Source: Bacteroidales bacterium (GTDB lineage: Bacteria > Bacteroidota > Bacteroidia > Bacteroidales > Bacteroidaceae). Taken from it: 64,000 nt of DNA. Positions 28,060 to 36,845 of this stretch are shown here, in pieces. The stretch covers positions 1 through 64,000 of the forward strand of contig SUXN01000011.1 of assembly GCA_015060965.1 (NCBI GenBank). The letters are read 5' to 3'. The notes beneath the pieces were generated by a model. It did not search any database, was not told the DNA's origin, and worked only from the letters and a program-made list of their open reading frames with translations. A program made the translations under genes and the position numbers. The stretch's first letter is position 1; every line of letters starts with the position of its first letter.

Positions 28060-28374
28060 ATGAGCAACGACGAGTTCGCAATGGAAGACCTTGATGACGA
28101 GAAGACCATTGCATATATCCGTGAGCGTCTGCCGCAGGACCTGAAAGAGAAGTGGAGTGATGACGAGTTCTACTACTTCCTCGACACCATCTACGACTAC
28201 TACGACAAGAGCGGCATCCTTGACAGCAGCAATGAAGAGGTAGACATAGACCTCGACGAGATAGCCAAGTTCATAGCCAAAGAGGCAAAGAAGAACGGCA
28301 TAGGCGATTTCGACCCCGAAGAACTCTACTTCGTAGTTGAAGGCGAGTTAGCATATAACGGTATTCTCGATTGA
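28060..28374 (+). CDS. Small acidic protein downstream of trxA, unknown
   Basis: 104 residues, strongly acidic and helical ('LDDEKTIAYIRERLPQDLKE', 'DEFYYFLDTIYDYYDKSG', 'VDIDLDEIAKFIAKEAKK'). I recognise it only as a conserved Bacteroidota hypothetical. It has no Cys pair, membrane segment or signal. It is co-transcribed with trxA (10-base gap). A 22-bp perfect hairpin begins within its last nine codons, and the stop lies at the loop/stem junction, so translation of the 3' end competes with folding of the hairpin. Confidence 0.8.
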   Translation: MSNDEFAMEDLDDEKTIAYIRERLPQDLKEKWSDDEFYYFLDTIYDYYDKSGILDSSNEEVDIDLDEIAKFIAKEAKKNGIGDFDPEELYFVVEGELAYNGILD

Positions 28375-28394
28375 GAATACCGTTATATGCTAAC
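28347..28394 (+). terminator. 22-bp hairpin overlapping the 3' end of the trxA-operon gene
   Basis: GTTAGCATATAACGGTATTC plus TC (28347-28368) is mirrored exactly at 28373-28394 around GATT. No T-run follows, so it may stabilise the mRNA end rather than terminate transcription. Confidence 0.6.
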
Positions 28395-28404
28395 GAGGCT
28401 CGAT

Positions 28405-28532
28405 CAAACATCAGAGCCATAGGTCACGCGTAGCACCGCTGAAAGTGGTGCCGCGTGGGTGGCGGTTGCGAAGCAACTGATGTTTGGTCAAGGTGAAAGG
28501 CTCGAGCGTCATTTTGAGCCATAGGTCACGCG
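28405..28532. repeat. Nested inverted repeat with 17-bp direct repeats
   Basis: CAAACATCAG (28405-28414) pairs with CTGATGTTTG (28477-28486). Inside it, ACGCG and GCACC (to 28437) pair with GGTGC and CGCGT (from 28447). GAGCCATAGGTCACGCG occurs at 28414-28430 and again at 28516-28532. No gene overlaps. This could be a structured RNA or a small mobile repeat. Confidence 0.55.
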
Positions 28533-28550
28533 CCTCCCTTAAAGACAAAG

Positions 28551-28583
28551 AAGCACCGCCCCTCGCAAAGGGCGGTGCTTTTA
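28551..28583. terminator. Terminator of the NagB-like/PIG-L gene
   Basis: AAGCACCGCCC (28551-28561) pairs with GGGCGGTGCTT (28570-28580). Read on the minus strand it is followed by CTTTGTCTTT; on the plus strand by TTACT. Confidence 0.8.
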
Positions 28584-28601
28584 CTACATTATCAGACTAT
28601 A

Positions 28602-30524
28602 TTACAGCAGTCGTGCGAACAACTCTATTGCCTGATACTCGGGCAAACCGATCTTGTTGAAGAGCGCCGCTGTACCCTGTGTACGCTCCTCGGCGCGCTG
28701 CCAGAACTCGCGTGCATCCTCACCGGGGAACGGAACGATATCCTTCTGTGAGAGGTGACGGAAGATTGCATGACGCTTGCGGATAAGCTCCTCGGGGCTG
28801 AGGGGCACTGCCATGTCGGCAACGGCAAGGTCCCACTCCTGCCATGCACCGCGGTAGAGCCAGATGTGACACTCCTTTACCCAAGGCTCGTCCTTAACCT
28901 CCTCGAATGCACGCAACACAGCCTCAATACATACACGGTGTGTGCCATGAGGGTCGGTGAGGTCACCGGCAGCATAAATCTGATGAGGTTTCACCTCACG
29001 CATCAATGCCTTTACAATCTCGATATCATCATCCGAGAGTTTGCCCTTCTTGATACCGCCTGTCTCATAGAACGGGAGGTTTAGGAAGTGCGCATTAGTG
29101 CGGTCGTTAAGACCTATCGAGCGGCAGGCAGCACGTGCCTCGGCACGGCGGATGGCGCCCTTGAGGTCGAGCAGACGGCGTGGCTCAGGCTCACCCACCT
29201 TCTTGTTGGCAATAATCTCGCGAATCTCGTCGAACGCATCGCCGAAGCCCATCTCCTTGGCAGTGTCAATATTCTGCAATACCACATCATCATATACCGC
29301 CACGTTACCCGATGTCTGGTAAGCCACGTGAACATCGTGACCCTGCTCTATGAGGCGGTTGAAGGTACCACCCATTGAAATCACATCATCGTCGGGGTGC
29401 GGAGAGAAGATGATCACACGCTTGGGGAACGGTGTAGAAGGCACGGGACGCGTAGAGTCATCGGCATTGGGCTTGCCACCAGGCCAGCCTGATATGATAT
29501 GCTGTATCTCGTTGAATACACGGATGTTTATCTGGTCGTATGAACCGACACGGTCAAGCAGGTCGGACAATGAGTTCTTGATATAATCCTGACGTGTGAG
29601 CTTGAGGATTGGCTTGTCCACTGTCTGGCAGAGCCAGATGACAGCCTTGCGGATAAGTTTGTCGCTCCACTCCTGCGGAGGCGCAATTATCCATGGCTCC
29701 TTGACACGTGTGAGCTCCTGCGCAGCAGGCTCGTCAATGATAACCTGTATGTCGTCATGGTCCTGAAGGAACGTAGCAGGATACTCCTCGTTCACACCGC
29801 CCTCGATGAGGTCGCGTGCAATGCTTGCCTTCTCCTCGCCCCACATCATAAGCACAATCTTCTTTGCGCTCATGATTGTCTCAAGACCCATCGTGATTGC
29901 CATCTTGGGTACCTCGTTGGGGTTAGAGAAGAACTTGTCCTGGTTCTTGCGTGTGTTGTAGCTGAGCTGTACCACACGTGTTGTAGAGTGCGCATAGCTG
30001 CCGGGCTCGTTGAAGCCAATCTGACCTAACTCGCCCACGCCCATAATCATGAGGTCGACGTTGCCGTTAACCTTCTGCTCATACTGCTTGCAGTAGTCGT
30101 TGAGTTTGTCGGCTGGGACAGTACCGTCGGGGAAGTGTACATTCGCAGGGTCAATGTCAATGAACTTGAGGAAATCCTCGTTCACGCGGTGGTTGCGGCT
30201 CTGGGGTGAATCGGGTGCCATGGGATAGAACTCGTCAAGGCTGTATACCTCGACATTGGCAAAGCTCACCTCGCCTGCGTTATAACGTTTCACAAGCTCG
30301 TTGTAGAGACCGAGCGGTGTACGGCCTGTTGAAAGACCCAGTACGAACGGCTTGTCGCCTTTGTGCTCTTTAATGGCACTCACTACAATGTCGGCAGCAC
30401 GAAGCACGCCCTCACTCTCCTGAGAACAGATTCGTGTAGGAACCTTCTCGAACTTGCATATACTCTCTATTGAAGCCAATATCGGCATCTCACCGATTTT
30501 AGGAAGTACAAAATTTGGATTCAT
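28602..30524 (-). CDS. Glucosamine-6-phosphate deaminase-like protein fused to PIG-L deacetylase domain
   Basis: 640 residues. Residues about 20-290 are NagB-like: 'LGLSTGRTPLGLYNEL', 'VYSLDEFYPM' (keeps the Asp equivalent to E. coli D72) and 'GVGELGQIGFNEPGS'. In the last motif E. coli has D141-G-H143, whereas this protein has Leu-Gly-Gln; only the Glu equivalent to E148 remains. Residues about 365-600 are PIG-L/LmbE-like with zinc ligands in 'FSPHPDDDVISMGG' and 'DPHGTH'. The fusion is standard in Bacteroidota, where it is often called a deaminase-like protein. Deaminase activity is doubtful; hexosamine deacetylation or a sugar-phosphate-binding role is possible. It lies beside sulfatase, ROK kinase and GH20 genes. 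Confidence 0.88.
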   Translation of the reverse strand: MNPNFVLPKIGEMPILASIESICKFEKVPTRICSQESEGVLRAADIVVSAIKEHKGDKPFVLGLSTGRTPLGLYNELVKRYNAGEVSFANVEVYSLDEFYPMAPDSPQSRNHRVNEDFLKFIDIDPANVHFPDGTVPADKLNDYCKQYEQKVNGNVDLMIMGVGELGQIGFNEPGSYAHSTTRVVQLSYNTRKNQDKFFSNPNEVPKMAITMGLETIMSAKKIVLMMWGEEKASIARDLIEGGVNEEYPATFLQDHDDIQVIIDEPAAQELTRVKEPWIIAPPQEWSDKLIRKAVIWLCQTVDKPILKLTRQDYIKNSLSDLLDRVGSYDQINIRVFNEIQHIISGWPGGKPNADDSTRPVPSTPFPKRVIIFSPHPDDDVISMGGTFNRLIEQGHDVHVAYQTSGNVAVYDDVVLQNIDTAKEMGFGDAFDEIREIIANKKVGEPEPRRLLDLKGAIRRAEARAACRSIGLNDRTNAHFLNLPFYETGGIKKGKLSDDDIEIVKALMREVKPHQIYAAGDLTDPHGTHRVCIEAVLRAFEEVKDEPWVKECHIWLYRGAWQEWDLAVADMAVPLSPEELIRKRHAIFRHLSQKDIVPFPGEDAREFWQRAEERTQGTAALFNKIGLPEYQAIELFARLL

Positions 30525-30601
30525 AATCTTAAGGTTTTTAGTTGTTAGTTATTTAGTAAGTTTACTTTATATAATTTTTCCTTTTATGTTTTATTCCAAC
30601 T

Positions 30602-30629
30602 CTCCCACCTTGATGCAACAAGGTGGGAG
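30602..30629. terminator. Hairpin in the anSME/NagB-like gap
   Basis: CTCCCACCTTG (30602-30612) pairs with CAAGGTGGGAG (30619-30629). The next 100 bases are GC-rich with CTCCCCT and AGTGGAGGAG segments, and look like a dispersed repeat remnant rather than coding sequence. Confidence 0.55.
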
Positions 30630-30741
30630 TGCCCGTTAGGGCGAGGGGGAATTATGCCACACGGTTTTGTCCGTCAGTATGCTCCCCTACGCCTGCGGCA
30701 CCTCCCCTCGACGAGTGGAGGAGTTTCGGCAGACAGGCATC

Positions 30742-31986
30742 TTATTTTTTCATGTCCATCACCCCGGACGCGGGCTCACCTTTCTCGATGAGGGTTTTCA
30801 TATAGCGCATATACGGGTCGGTGTGACGGAAGAACATCTTGTATCCCTCACACAGCACATTCATATACGGTTCGCCGTTCTTCGCATAGCCGAAGCGGTG
30901 CTTGGGGCACTCGCCGTGGCACAGGAAATAGTAGTTGCAGCGCTTGCACTCCAACGGCAAGGCATCGCGCTTGTCGCGGCCGAAGCTCTGCTGATCGTCA
31001 CTGCGGTACATATCGGCAAGCTCGCCCTGCATAATGTTACCCAGGCGGTACTCGGGATAGACAAAATGGTCGCAGGAGTAGACGTCACCGTTATGCTCCA
31101 CCACCATACCGTCGCCACAAATCTCACCGAAGGCACACAGAGGCGGCTGCACGCCGCACCAGTTGGCAAGAGTAACATCAAAAAGCTGTACGAACCAGTT
31201 GCCCACGTCATACTTCACCCACTCGTCGAAGACGTCGCACATGAACTGTCCGTAGCCCTTTGCCGACACTGACCATGGAGCCTCAACGGCATCCTCCTCA
31301 TCGGGCGACACAATCAACGGACGCTTGCCGGGACGCTGGCGCACATACTCCACCACCGGCAGGAACTGCATATAGCGGTTGAGCGAACGCAGGAACTTGT
31401 AGACCTCGGCACCGCGTCCTTCACTGCGGGCATTCACCGTAGAGAGGATGTTGAAGTCAACCTCCGTGCGGTTCATCAGCTCAAGCGCCTTCATCACCCT
31501 GGCAAAGGTGGGAGCACCGCCGCAGTCGTGGCGGAAGGCATCGTGTATATCCTCGGGGCCGTCGAGCGAGAGGCCGATAAGGAAATTGTTGTCCCTGAAG
31601 AAACTGCACCACTCCTCATTGACGAGGATTCCGTTTGTCTGCAGAGTATTCTCGATGACCTTGTCACCGGCATACTTGCGTTGCAGTTCCATGGCCTTGC
31701 GGAAGAATGGCAGACCTGCCATCAGGGGCTCGCCGCCGTGCCAGCAGAAACTGATGGTCTGTTGCGAAGCACCCTGGATGTACTGTCTGATGTATGTTTC
31801 AAGCAACTCCTCGCTCATGCGCGGCATTGTGTTGCCGTATATCTCGCTCTTGTCGCGGTAGTAACAATAGTGGCAATCGAGGTTGCAGGCCGAGCCTATG
31901 GGCTTGACCATCGTTCCAAAGGCAGGGGCACGCCCCATCTTTGCAACGTCACCAAGATGCAGATTGTTCCTTTTGTTACTCTTCAT
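30742..31986 (-). CDS. Anaerobic sulfatase-maturating enzyme (radical SAM/SPASM)
   Basis: 414 residues from ATG 31986. The radical SAM cluster motif is C34-x3-C38-x2-C41 ('CNLDCHYCYY'). The C-terminal SPASM-type cysteines are in 'CAFGEICGDG', 'SCDHF' and 'CKRCNYYFLCHGECPKHR', giving the two auxiliary 4Fe-4S clusters expected for anSME. The enzyme oxidises an active-site Ser or Cys of sulfatases to formylglycine in the cytosol. It starts 24 bases after the stop of a Ser-type sulfatase, its likely substrate, and could also activate the one at 62.6 kb. The family is recognised with high confidence. Confidence 0.95.
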   Translation of the reverse strand: MKSNKRNNLHLGDVAKMGRAPAFGTMVKPIGSACNLDCHYCYYRDKSEIYGNTMPRMSEELLETYIRQYIQGASQQTISFCWHGGEPLMAGLPFFRKAMELQRKYAGDKVIENTLQTNGILVNEEWCSFFRDNNFLIGLSLDGPEDIHDAFRHDCGGAPTFARVMKALELMNRTEVDFNILSTVNARSEGRGAEVYKFLRSLNRYMQFLPVVEYVRQRPGKRPLIVSPDEEDAVEAPWSVSAKGYGQFMCDVFDEWVKYDVGNWFVQLFDVTLANWCGVQPPLCAFGEICGDGMVVEHNGDVYSCDHFVYPEYRLGNIMQGELADMYRSDDQQSFGRDKRDALPLECKRCNYYFLCHGECPKHRFGYAKNGEPYMNVLCEGYKMFFRHTDPYMRYMKTLIEKGEPASGVMDMKK

Positions 31987-32010
31987 TATCAAATCGTTTT
32001 CAAAGTTTCC

Positions 32011-33591
32011 TTACTCCGCTGCGATGAACTGTTCCTCGCCATACTGCTTCTGCAGTACCACGAGTTTCTCCTTCAACTGCGCAGTCACCTCTTCGGTACC
32101 GGGCTGTCCGTAGATGTTGTTCAGCTCATTCTTGTCGGCACGCAGGTCATAGAGCTCCCACACGTTATCCTCATAGAAATGTATGAGTTTGTGGGTCTCT
32201 GTGCGTACACCAAGATGACGCTTCACGGCGTGCTCGTCAGGGTACTCATAGTAGTGGTAATATACACCGTCGCGGTTAGGTTTCCACTCCTCGCCCTTGA
32301 GCAGAGGGAGGAAAGAACAACCGTGGATATCCTGCGGAACATCAACACCTGCAAGCTCAAGGAATGTAGGAGCATAGTCGATGTTCTGCACCATCTGCGG
32401 GATGTCACCCTTTACCTTGCCACCCGGCAAGCGCGCGAGCAATGGAGTGCGGAACGACTCCTCATACATCCAGCGCTTGTCGAACCAACCGTGCTCACCC
32501 ATGTAGAAACCCTGGTCCGATGTGTAGACGATGAGCGTGTTGTCCATGAGACCGTTCTCCTCGAGATAATCGAGCACGCGACCCACGTTGCGGTCAACAG
32601 ATGTTATTACACGCAGGTAGTCACGCATATACTGCTGATATTTCCATGCATCGAGTTCCTTGCCATCAAGACCGGCCTTCTTGAACTTCTCTATCACCAC
32701 GTCGTAGTGTGCATCCCATGCCAGTTTCTGCTCGGTATTCATATTGTTGTATATGCGACGGCCAGCCGCCTCAAGATCGGGACGGCTGTGGATGGCGCTG
32801 TCCTTATCGGCCAACTTGAGGTCATATACAAGGTCCATATCCTTGGTGATTGACATACGCTGTCCCTTTGCAGCCTCACGGCCCTCATAGTTGTCGTAGA
32901 AAGTCTCGGGCAACGGGAAGTTGCTGTCGGCAAAGAGGTCGAAGTCACATGTATCGGGCATCCATGTACGGTGCGGAGCCTTGTGGTGCAACAGCAGACA
33001 GAAAGGTTTCTCCTGGTTGCGTCCGCTGGTGAGCCACTCGAGAGCAAGGTCCGTTGTGACATTCGTTGCATATCCATCGCGTTTCACCTTCTCTCCGTTG
33101 CGTATGAATGTGGGGTTATAATAATCTCCTTGTCCTATCAGTATATCCCAATGGTCAAAGCCAGTAGGTTCGGATGTAAGGTGCCACTTACCTATTACCG
33201 CAGTCTCATAACCCTGCTGTTGCAACAGTTTCGGGAATGTCTGCTGACTGCCGTCGAAAGAAGAGCTGTTGTCGGTGAAACCGTTGGCAAAGCTGTGCTT
33301 ACCGGTAAGCATGCAGGCACGTGAAGGGCCGCTGATAGAGTTTGCCACAAAGCTATTTGTAAAACGTACACCATCAGCTGCAATACGGTCGATATTTGGA
33401 GTGCGTATGAACGTAGAGTCGTACGCACTGATTGTCTGGTACGAATGGTCGTCGCACATGATGAACAGGATGTTCATAGGCCCCTCGGGCTTGGCCTCCT
33501 CGCCGGCGCACGATGCCAGCAAAGGCAATGCAGCGACGCCTGTAAGAGAGTAAGCGAGCAGTTTCTTTGTCTTGTCGAGTATATTTTCCAT
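32011..33591 (-). CDS. Lipoprotein sulfatase, S1 family, Ser-type (GlcNAc-6-O-sulfatase-like)
   Basis: 526 residues. The signal peptide ends in a lipobox, 'LLASC' (Cys28), so it is probably a membrane-anchored lipoprotein. The maturation motif is S87-G-P-S-R91 in 'SISGPSRACMLTG', the serine form needing anSME. Metal and sulfate ligands are 'MCDDHS', 'GKWHLTSEP' and 'YTSDQGFYMGEHG'. The closest resemblance I recognise is to S1_11 GlcNAc-6-sulfatases of mucin-degrading Bacteroides (for example 'NGFTDNSSSFDGSQQTFPKL'); substrate is inferred. It is first in a two-gene operon with anSME. Confidence 0.92.
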   Translation of the reverse strand: MENILDKTKKLLAYSLTGVAALPLLASCAGEEAKPEGPMNILFIMCDDHSYQTISAYDSTFIRTPNIDRIAADGVRFTNSFVANSISGPSRACMLTGKHSFANGFTDNSSSFDGSQQTFPKLLQQQGYETAVIGKWHLTSEPTGFDHWDILIGQGDYYNPTFIRNGEKVKRDGYATNVTTDLALEWLTSGRNQEKPFCLLLHHKAPHRTWMPDTCDFDLFADSNFPLPETFYDNYEGREAAKGQRMSITKDMDLVYDLKLADKDSAIHSRPDLEAAGRRIYNNMNTEQKLAWDAHYDVVIEKFKKAGLDGKELDAWKYQQYMRDYLRVITSVDRNVGRVLDYLEENGLMDNTLIVYTSDQGFYMGEHGWFDKRWMYEESFRTPLLARLPGGKVKGDIPQMVQNIDYAPTFLELAGVDVPQDIHGCSFLPLLKGEEWKPNRDGVYYHYYEYPDEHAVKRHLGVRTETHKLIHFYEDNVWELYDLRADKNELNNIYGQPGTEEVTAQLKEKLVVLQKQYGEEQFIAAE

Positions 33592-33700
33592 AAGTCAAAA
33601 ACTTTTTATCTGTTATTTAAGAAAAAAATGTCCCCAAAGTCTCTATTGAATAGAGGCTTCAGAGACATTTTTATAGGTGATAATATAGCAACTGACCCAA

Positions 33701-33798
33701 GGTTCTTGTCATACCGAAGAAGCTCAGCAACTGAGATATCTCAGTGTCGTTTTTTAAGATCCCTCGTCGCTACGCTCTGTCGGGATGACAGATTCGCG
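33701..33798. repeat. Dispersed intergenic repeat, family B, copy 2
   Basis: Begins GGTTCTTGTCATACCGAAG and ends AGATCCCTCGTCGC..CTGTCGGGATGACAG. An ACTGAGATATCTCAGT perfect palindrome lies in the middle (33731-33746). Related to copies at 27611 and 43028. Confidence 0.65.
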
Positions 33799-33865
33799 AA
33801 AAAAAGTTTTTGCAGGTCAACATCTATATTATTGCTTTTTATATGTCATTTTGAAAACTCTACTC

Positions 33866-34825
33866 TTAATCTTTCCAACCGAGAGCCGAAGCACCGAGAA
33901 CCGCAGCGTCAGCACCTGGGAGAGAAGATTTCAACACCTTGACCTTGTCTTTCCACAAGAACACGACATTCTCGTTCATCTGCTTGCGGATAGGCTCGAG
34001 CAACAGATCGCCTGCGTTTGCAAGACCGCCGAAGAGGATTATTGCCTCAGGAGCAGAGAAAGCAATGAAGTTACAGAAAGCATCACCCAGGACCTTACCT
34101 GTGAAGTCGAAAATCTCTTTTGCAAACTTGTCTCCTGCTATGGCAGCATCAAAAAGCATCTTTGATGTGAGGTTGTTCATACAGATGTCACGGAGTGAAC
34201 TTGGGTCATTTCTCTCGACAAGCCATTTCTTGGCTGTGCGTACGATACCTGTAGCCGAAGCATAGGTCTCGAGACAGTCGGTGCGTCCGCAACCGCAAGA
34301 ACGGCCCTCAAGAACCGGAGCTGTAACGTGACCGAGCTCGCCGGCAAAACCGTCGTGGCCATAGATGAGCTGACCGTTGGCAACGATACCGCTACCTACG
34401 CCTGTACCCAAAGTGATGTATACGAAATCCTTCATGCCCTGAGCAACACCGTACTTCATCTCGCCGATGGCAGCAGCGTTGGCATCATTGGTAACCTTTG
34501 TAGGAAGACCTGTCTTTTTCTCAATCAACCAACCCAGAGGAACGATACCCTTCCAAGGGAGGTTCGCTGCATTCACAATCTCGCCTGTGTAGTAGTTTGC
34601 CATAGGAGCACCTACACCAACGCCCTCGAGCTTGCCCTCGCAACCGTTTTCCTCAGCAAGCCTTTTTATTACCGCCGCAATAGAATCGGTATACTCCTCG
34701 ATGTCGGGGTGCGCCTGAGTCTTTATTGAATCGTCCTTCGCCAAAATGTGGCCTTTCACATCTACCAGACCGATAACGGTATTTGTACCGCCCAGGTCAA
34801 TTCCAATTACATACTTTTCGCTCAT
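33866..34825 (-). CDS. ROK-family sugar kinase (glucokinase/N-acetylhexosamine kinase)
   Basis: 319 residues. ATP-binding loop 'GIDLGGTNTVIGLVD', second phosphate motif 'YITLGTGVGSGIV', and the ROK zinc-binding signature 'CGCGRTDCLETYAS', preceded by the His in 'GELGHVT'. It acts in the cytosol on a free hexose. Families of this type include Bacteroides glucokinase and NagK. Its neighbours (GH20, NagB-like) make N-acetylglucosamine or glucosamine an attractive substrate, but sequence alone does not decide. It is divergent from the GH20 gene across a 170-base AT-rich gap. Confidence 0.9.
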   Translation of the reverse strand: MSEKYVIGIDLGGTNTVIGLVDVKGHILAKDDSIKTQAHPDIEEYTDSIAAVIKRLAEENGCEGKLEGVGVGAPMANYYTGEIVNAANLPWKGIVPLGWLIEKKTGLPTKVTNDANAAAIGEMKYGVAQGMKDFVYITLGTGVGSGIVANGQLIYGHDGFAGELGHVTAPVLEGRSCGCGRTDCLETYASATGIVRTAKKWLVERNDPSSLRDICMNNLTSKMLFDAAIAGDKFAKEIFDFTGKVLGDAFCNFIAFSAPEAIILFGGLANAGDLLLEPIRKQMNENVVFLWKDKVKVLKSSLPGADAAVLGASALGWKD

Positions 34826-34952
34826 AGTTATATTTTGGTTAGTTATATTTTCTATTTCGCGAATGTAAACAAAAAAAATAATTTACCCTATATATAATTT
34901 GAGAAAATTACATTTTTTTTATTTTCTTATTCTCAATTAGAGAAGTATTGCG

Positions 34953-34960
34953 TATCTTCG
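34953..34960 (+). promoter_or_regulatory. -7 promoter element of the first GH20 gene
   Basis: TATCTTCG, the TAnnTTCG variant, lies 36 bases before ATG 34996. It is followed by CATATTAG; a related GCATATTGA follows the element of the esterase gene at 43194. Confidence 0.4.
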
Positions 34961-34995
34961 CATATTAGAAATAAAAAAACTAAAAATATATAATT

Positions 34996-36645
34996 ATGTC
35001 AAAGAGAATCCTATCACTGGTTATTGCATTGGTTGCAACGGTGTCATTGTCCACCGCACAGATACACAATGCAAAGAACATCCTGCCCAAGCCCACCAAA
35101 ATTGAAATGGGCAACAGCAACAGCAAGTTTACTCTGAGCCCCACCACAAAGGTTGTGTGTAAACTCGAGGACAAGAACGTGAAGTACGCCCTCAACGAAC
35201 TCAACAAGTTGGGAGTTGAGCTTTTCGGCAAGGCTTTCAAGAAAGGCACAAAGATTGAGGGTGCCAACAACATCATAATCAGAAATGACAACTCAATCAA
35301 GGAAGAGGGCTATCACCTTGAGATTACTCCCGAGAATATCATCATCAAGGCAAAGAGCGCTGCCGGAGTATTCTACGCCGTGCAGACAATCAGACAGATT
35401 GTCCCCGTACAGGCATACGAGACTCCTATCGACCTGAAGAACCTTGCGATGCCATTGCTCACCATCAATGACGCCCCGCACTTCGGCTACCGTGGCTTCA
35501 TGCTCGACTGCTCACGCCACTTCTGGGACGTGGAGACCATCAAGGAGATGATTGACATCCTTGCACTGCACAAGATGAACCGCTTCCACTGGCACCTCAC
35601 TGAGGACCAGGGCTGGCGCATCGAGATAAAGAAATACCCTCTTTTGACCAAGCTGGGCAGCCTGCGCGAGCAGACAACCACAGGCCACAACGAGGGCCTC
35701 GACGGCATACCTTACGGCGGCTACTACACACAGAAGGACATTAAAGAGGTGGTGAAATATGCACAGGAGCGCTTCATAACCATCGTTCCCGAGATTGAGA
35801 TTCCGGGCCACTCGCTCGGCGCATTGAGCGCATACCCCTGGTTGGGTTGCGAGGGCGAGCAGGGCAACTACAAGACCTGGGCCTACTGGGGAGTATCGAA
35901 GCAGATTGCATGTGCCGGCAAGGAAAGCACATTCGAATTCTGGGAGAATGTGCTCGAAGAGGTGATGGACCTGTTCCCCGGTGAGTATATCCACATCGGC
36001 GGTGACGAGGCTCCACGCGATATGTGGAAGGAGTGCCCCGACTGCCAGAAGCGCATCAAGGAGAACAACCTAAAGAACGAGGCCGAGCTGCAGTCATACG
36101 TGAACAACCGCATAGAGAAGTTCCTCAACGAGCACGGCCGCAAGATGATAGGTTGGGACGAGATTCTTGAGGGCGGCGTGAGCAAGGGCGCTACAATCAT
36201 GTCATGGCGCGGCACCGAGGGCGGCATCGCTGCTGCAAAGAAGGGCAACAACGCCATCATGACTCCGAGCGGCTACTGCTACCTCGACTACCGTCAGACA
36301 ACAGACCGCAAGGACGAACTCGACAGCAACGGCAGCTACGTTCCATTGCGCAAGAGCTACTCTTTCAACCCATACGACCAGTTGGCAAAGGATGAGCAGA
36401 AATACATCATGGGTGTACAGGGTAACCTGTGGACCGAGTACGTGACGACTCCGATGCAGTTGCAGTACAAGACACTGCCACGTCTGGGTGCCATTGCCGA
36501 GATAGGCTGGAGCAACCCCGACCCTGCGACAAAGGACGTCGAGGAGTTCATCGGACGCGCCAAGGAGCTTGCACGCTACTACAGCGTATTCGGCTGGAGC
36601 TTCGGCCGCCACTTCTACGAGGACGGAGTCCAGGTTGGTTGGTAA
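34996..36645 (+). CDS. GH20 beta-N-acetylhexosaminidase
   Basis: 549 residues with a signal peptide (1-21, '..SLSTAQ'). A GH20b-type N-terminal domain (25-155) precedes the catalytic barrel. Catalytic residues are D337-E338 in 'HIGGDEAPRDMW', with substrate-binding 'FHWHLTEDQGWRIEIKK' and the C-terminal Trp of 'GVQGNLWTEYV'. It removes terminal GlcNAc or GalNAc by substrate-assisted catalysis in the periplasm or outside the cell. Unlike the second GH20 (52.5 kb) it has no extra C-terminal domains or sorting tail. It is divergent from the ROK kinase and followed by a terminator and the sialidase gene. Confidence 0.95.
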   Translation: MSKRILSLVIALVATVSLSTAQIHNAKNILPKPTKIEMGNSNSKFTLSPTTKVVCKLEDKNVKYALNELNKLGVELFGKAFKKGTKIEGANNIIIRNDNSIKEEGYHLEITPENIIIKAKSAAGVFYAVQTIRQIVPVQAYETPIDLKNLAMPLLTINDAPHFGYRGFMLDCSRHFWDVETIKEMIDILALHKMNRFHWHLTEDQGWRIEIKKYPLLTKLGSLREQTTTGHNEGLDGIPYGGYYTQKDIKEVVKYAQERFITIVPEIEIPGHSLGALSAYPWLGCEGEQGNYKTWAYWGVSKQIACAGKESTFEFWENVLEEVMDLFPGEYIHIGGDEAPRDMWKECPDCQKRIKENNLKNEAELQSYVNNRIEKFLNEHGRKMIGWDEILEGGVSKGATIMSWRGTEGGIAAAKKGNNAIMTPSGYCYLDYRQTTDRKDELDSNGSYVPLRKSYSFNPYDQLAKDEQKYIMGVQGNLWTEYVTTPMQLQYKTLPRLGAIAEIGWSNPDPATKDVEEFIGRAKELARYYSVFGWSFGRHFYEDGVQVGW

Positions 36646-36732
36646 AAAAAACGATTAAGGCTGCGGGTAAGCGACTATCATTAAGAATATTTATAAAATA
36701 TATTAATTGCATTAATTAAAATTAAGAAAAAT

Positions 36733-36767
36733 AATAGGGGCTTGTTAACGGCAAGCCCCTATTTTTG
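36733..36767 (+). terminator. Terminator after the first GH20 gene
   Basis: AATAGGGGCTTG (36733-36744) pairs with CAAGCCCCTATT (36752-36763), followed by TTTG. The descending arm also creates TATTTTTG (36760-36767), which could serve as the -7 element of the sialidase gene, although no -33 box is in place. Confidence 0.8.
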
Positions 36768-36845
36768 TAACCGTACAAACTTTATTGAATTTATTAAACA
36801 ACTGACAGGCTGTACAAGCAGCATCTGACTAACCATTTACATTTT

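Noticed and set aside
28421..28470. T-box-like riboswitch (GTGGTGCCGCG segment)
   Set aside because: No aminoacyl-tRNA or amino-acid gene lies downstream in that orientation and the other T-box elements are missing; the sequence is better explained by the nested inverted repeat.
31528..32853. 441-residue plus-strand frame opposite the maturase and sulfatase genes
   Set aside because: It crosses two well-supported genes on the other strand and has no domain or start context.
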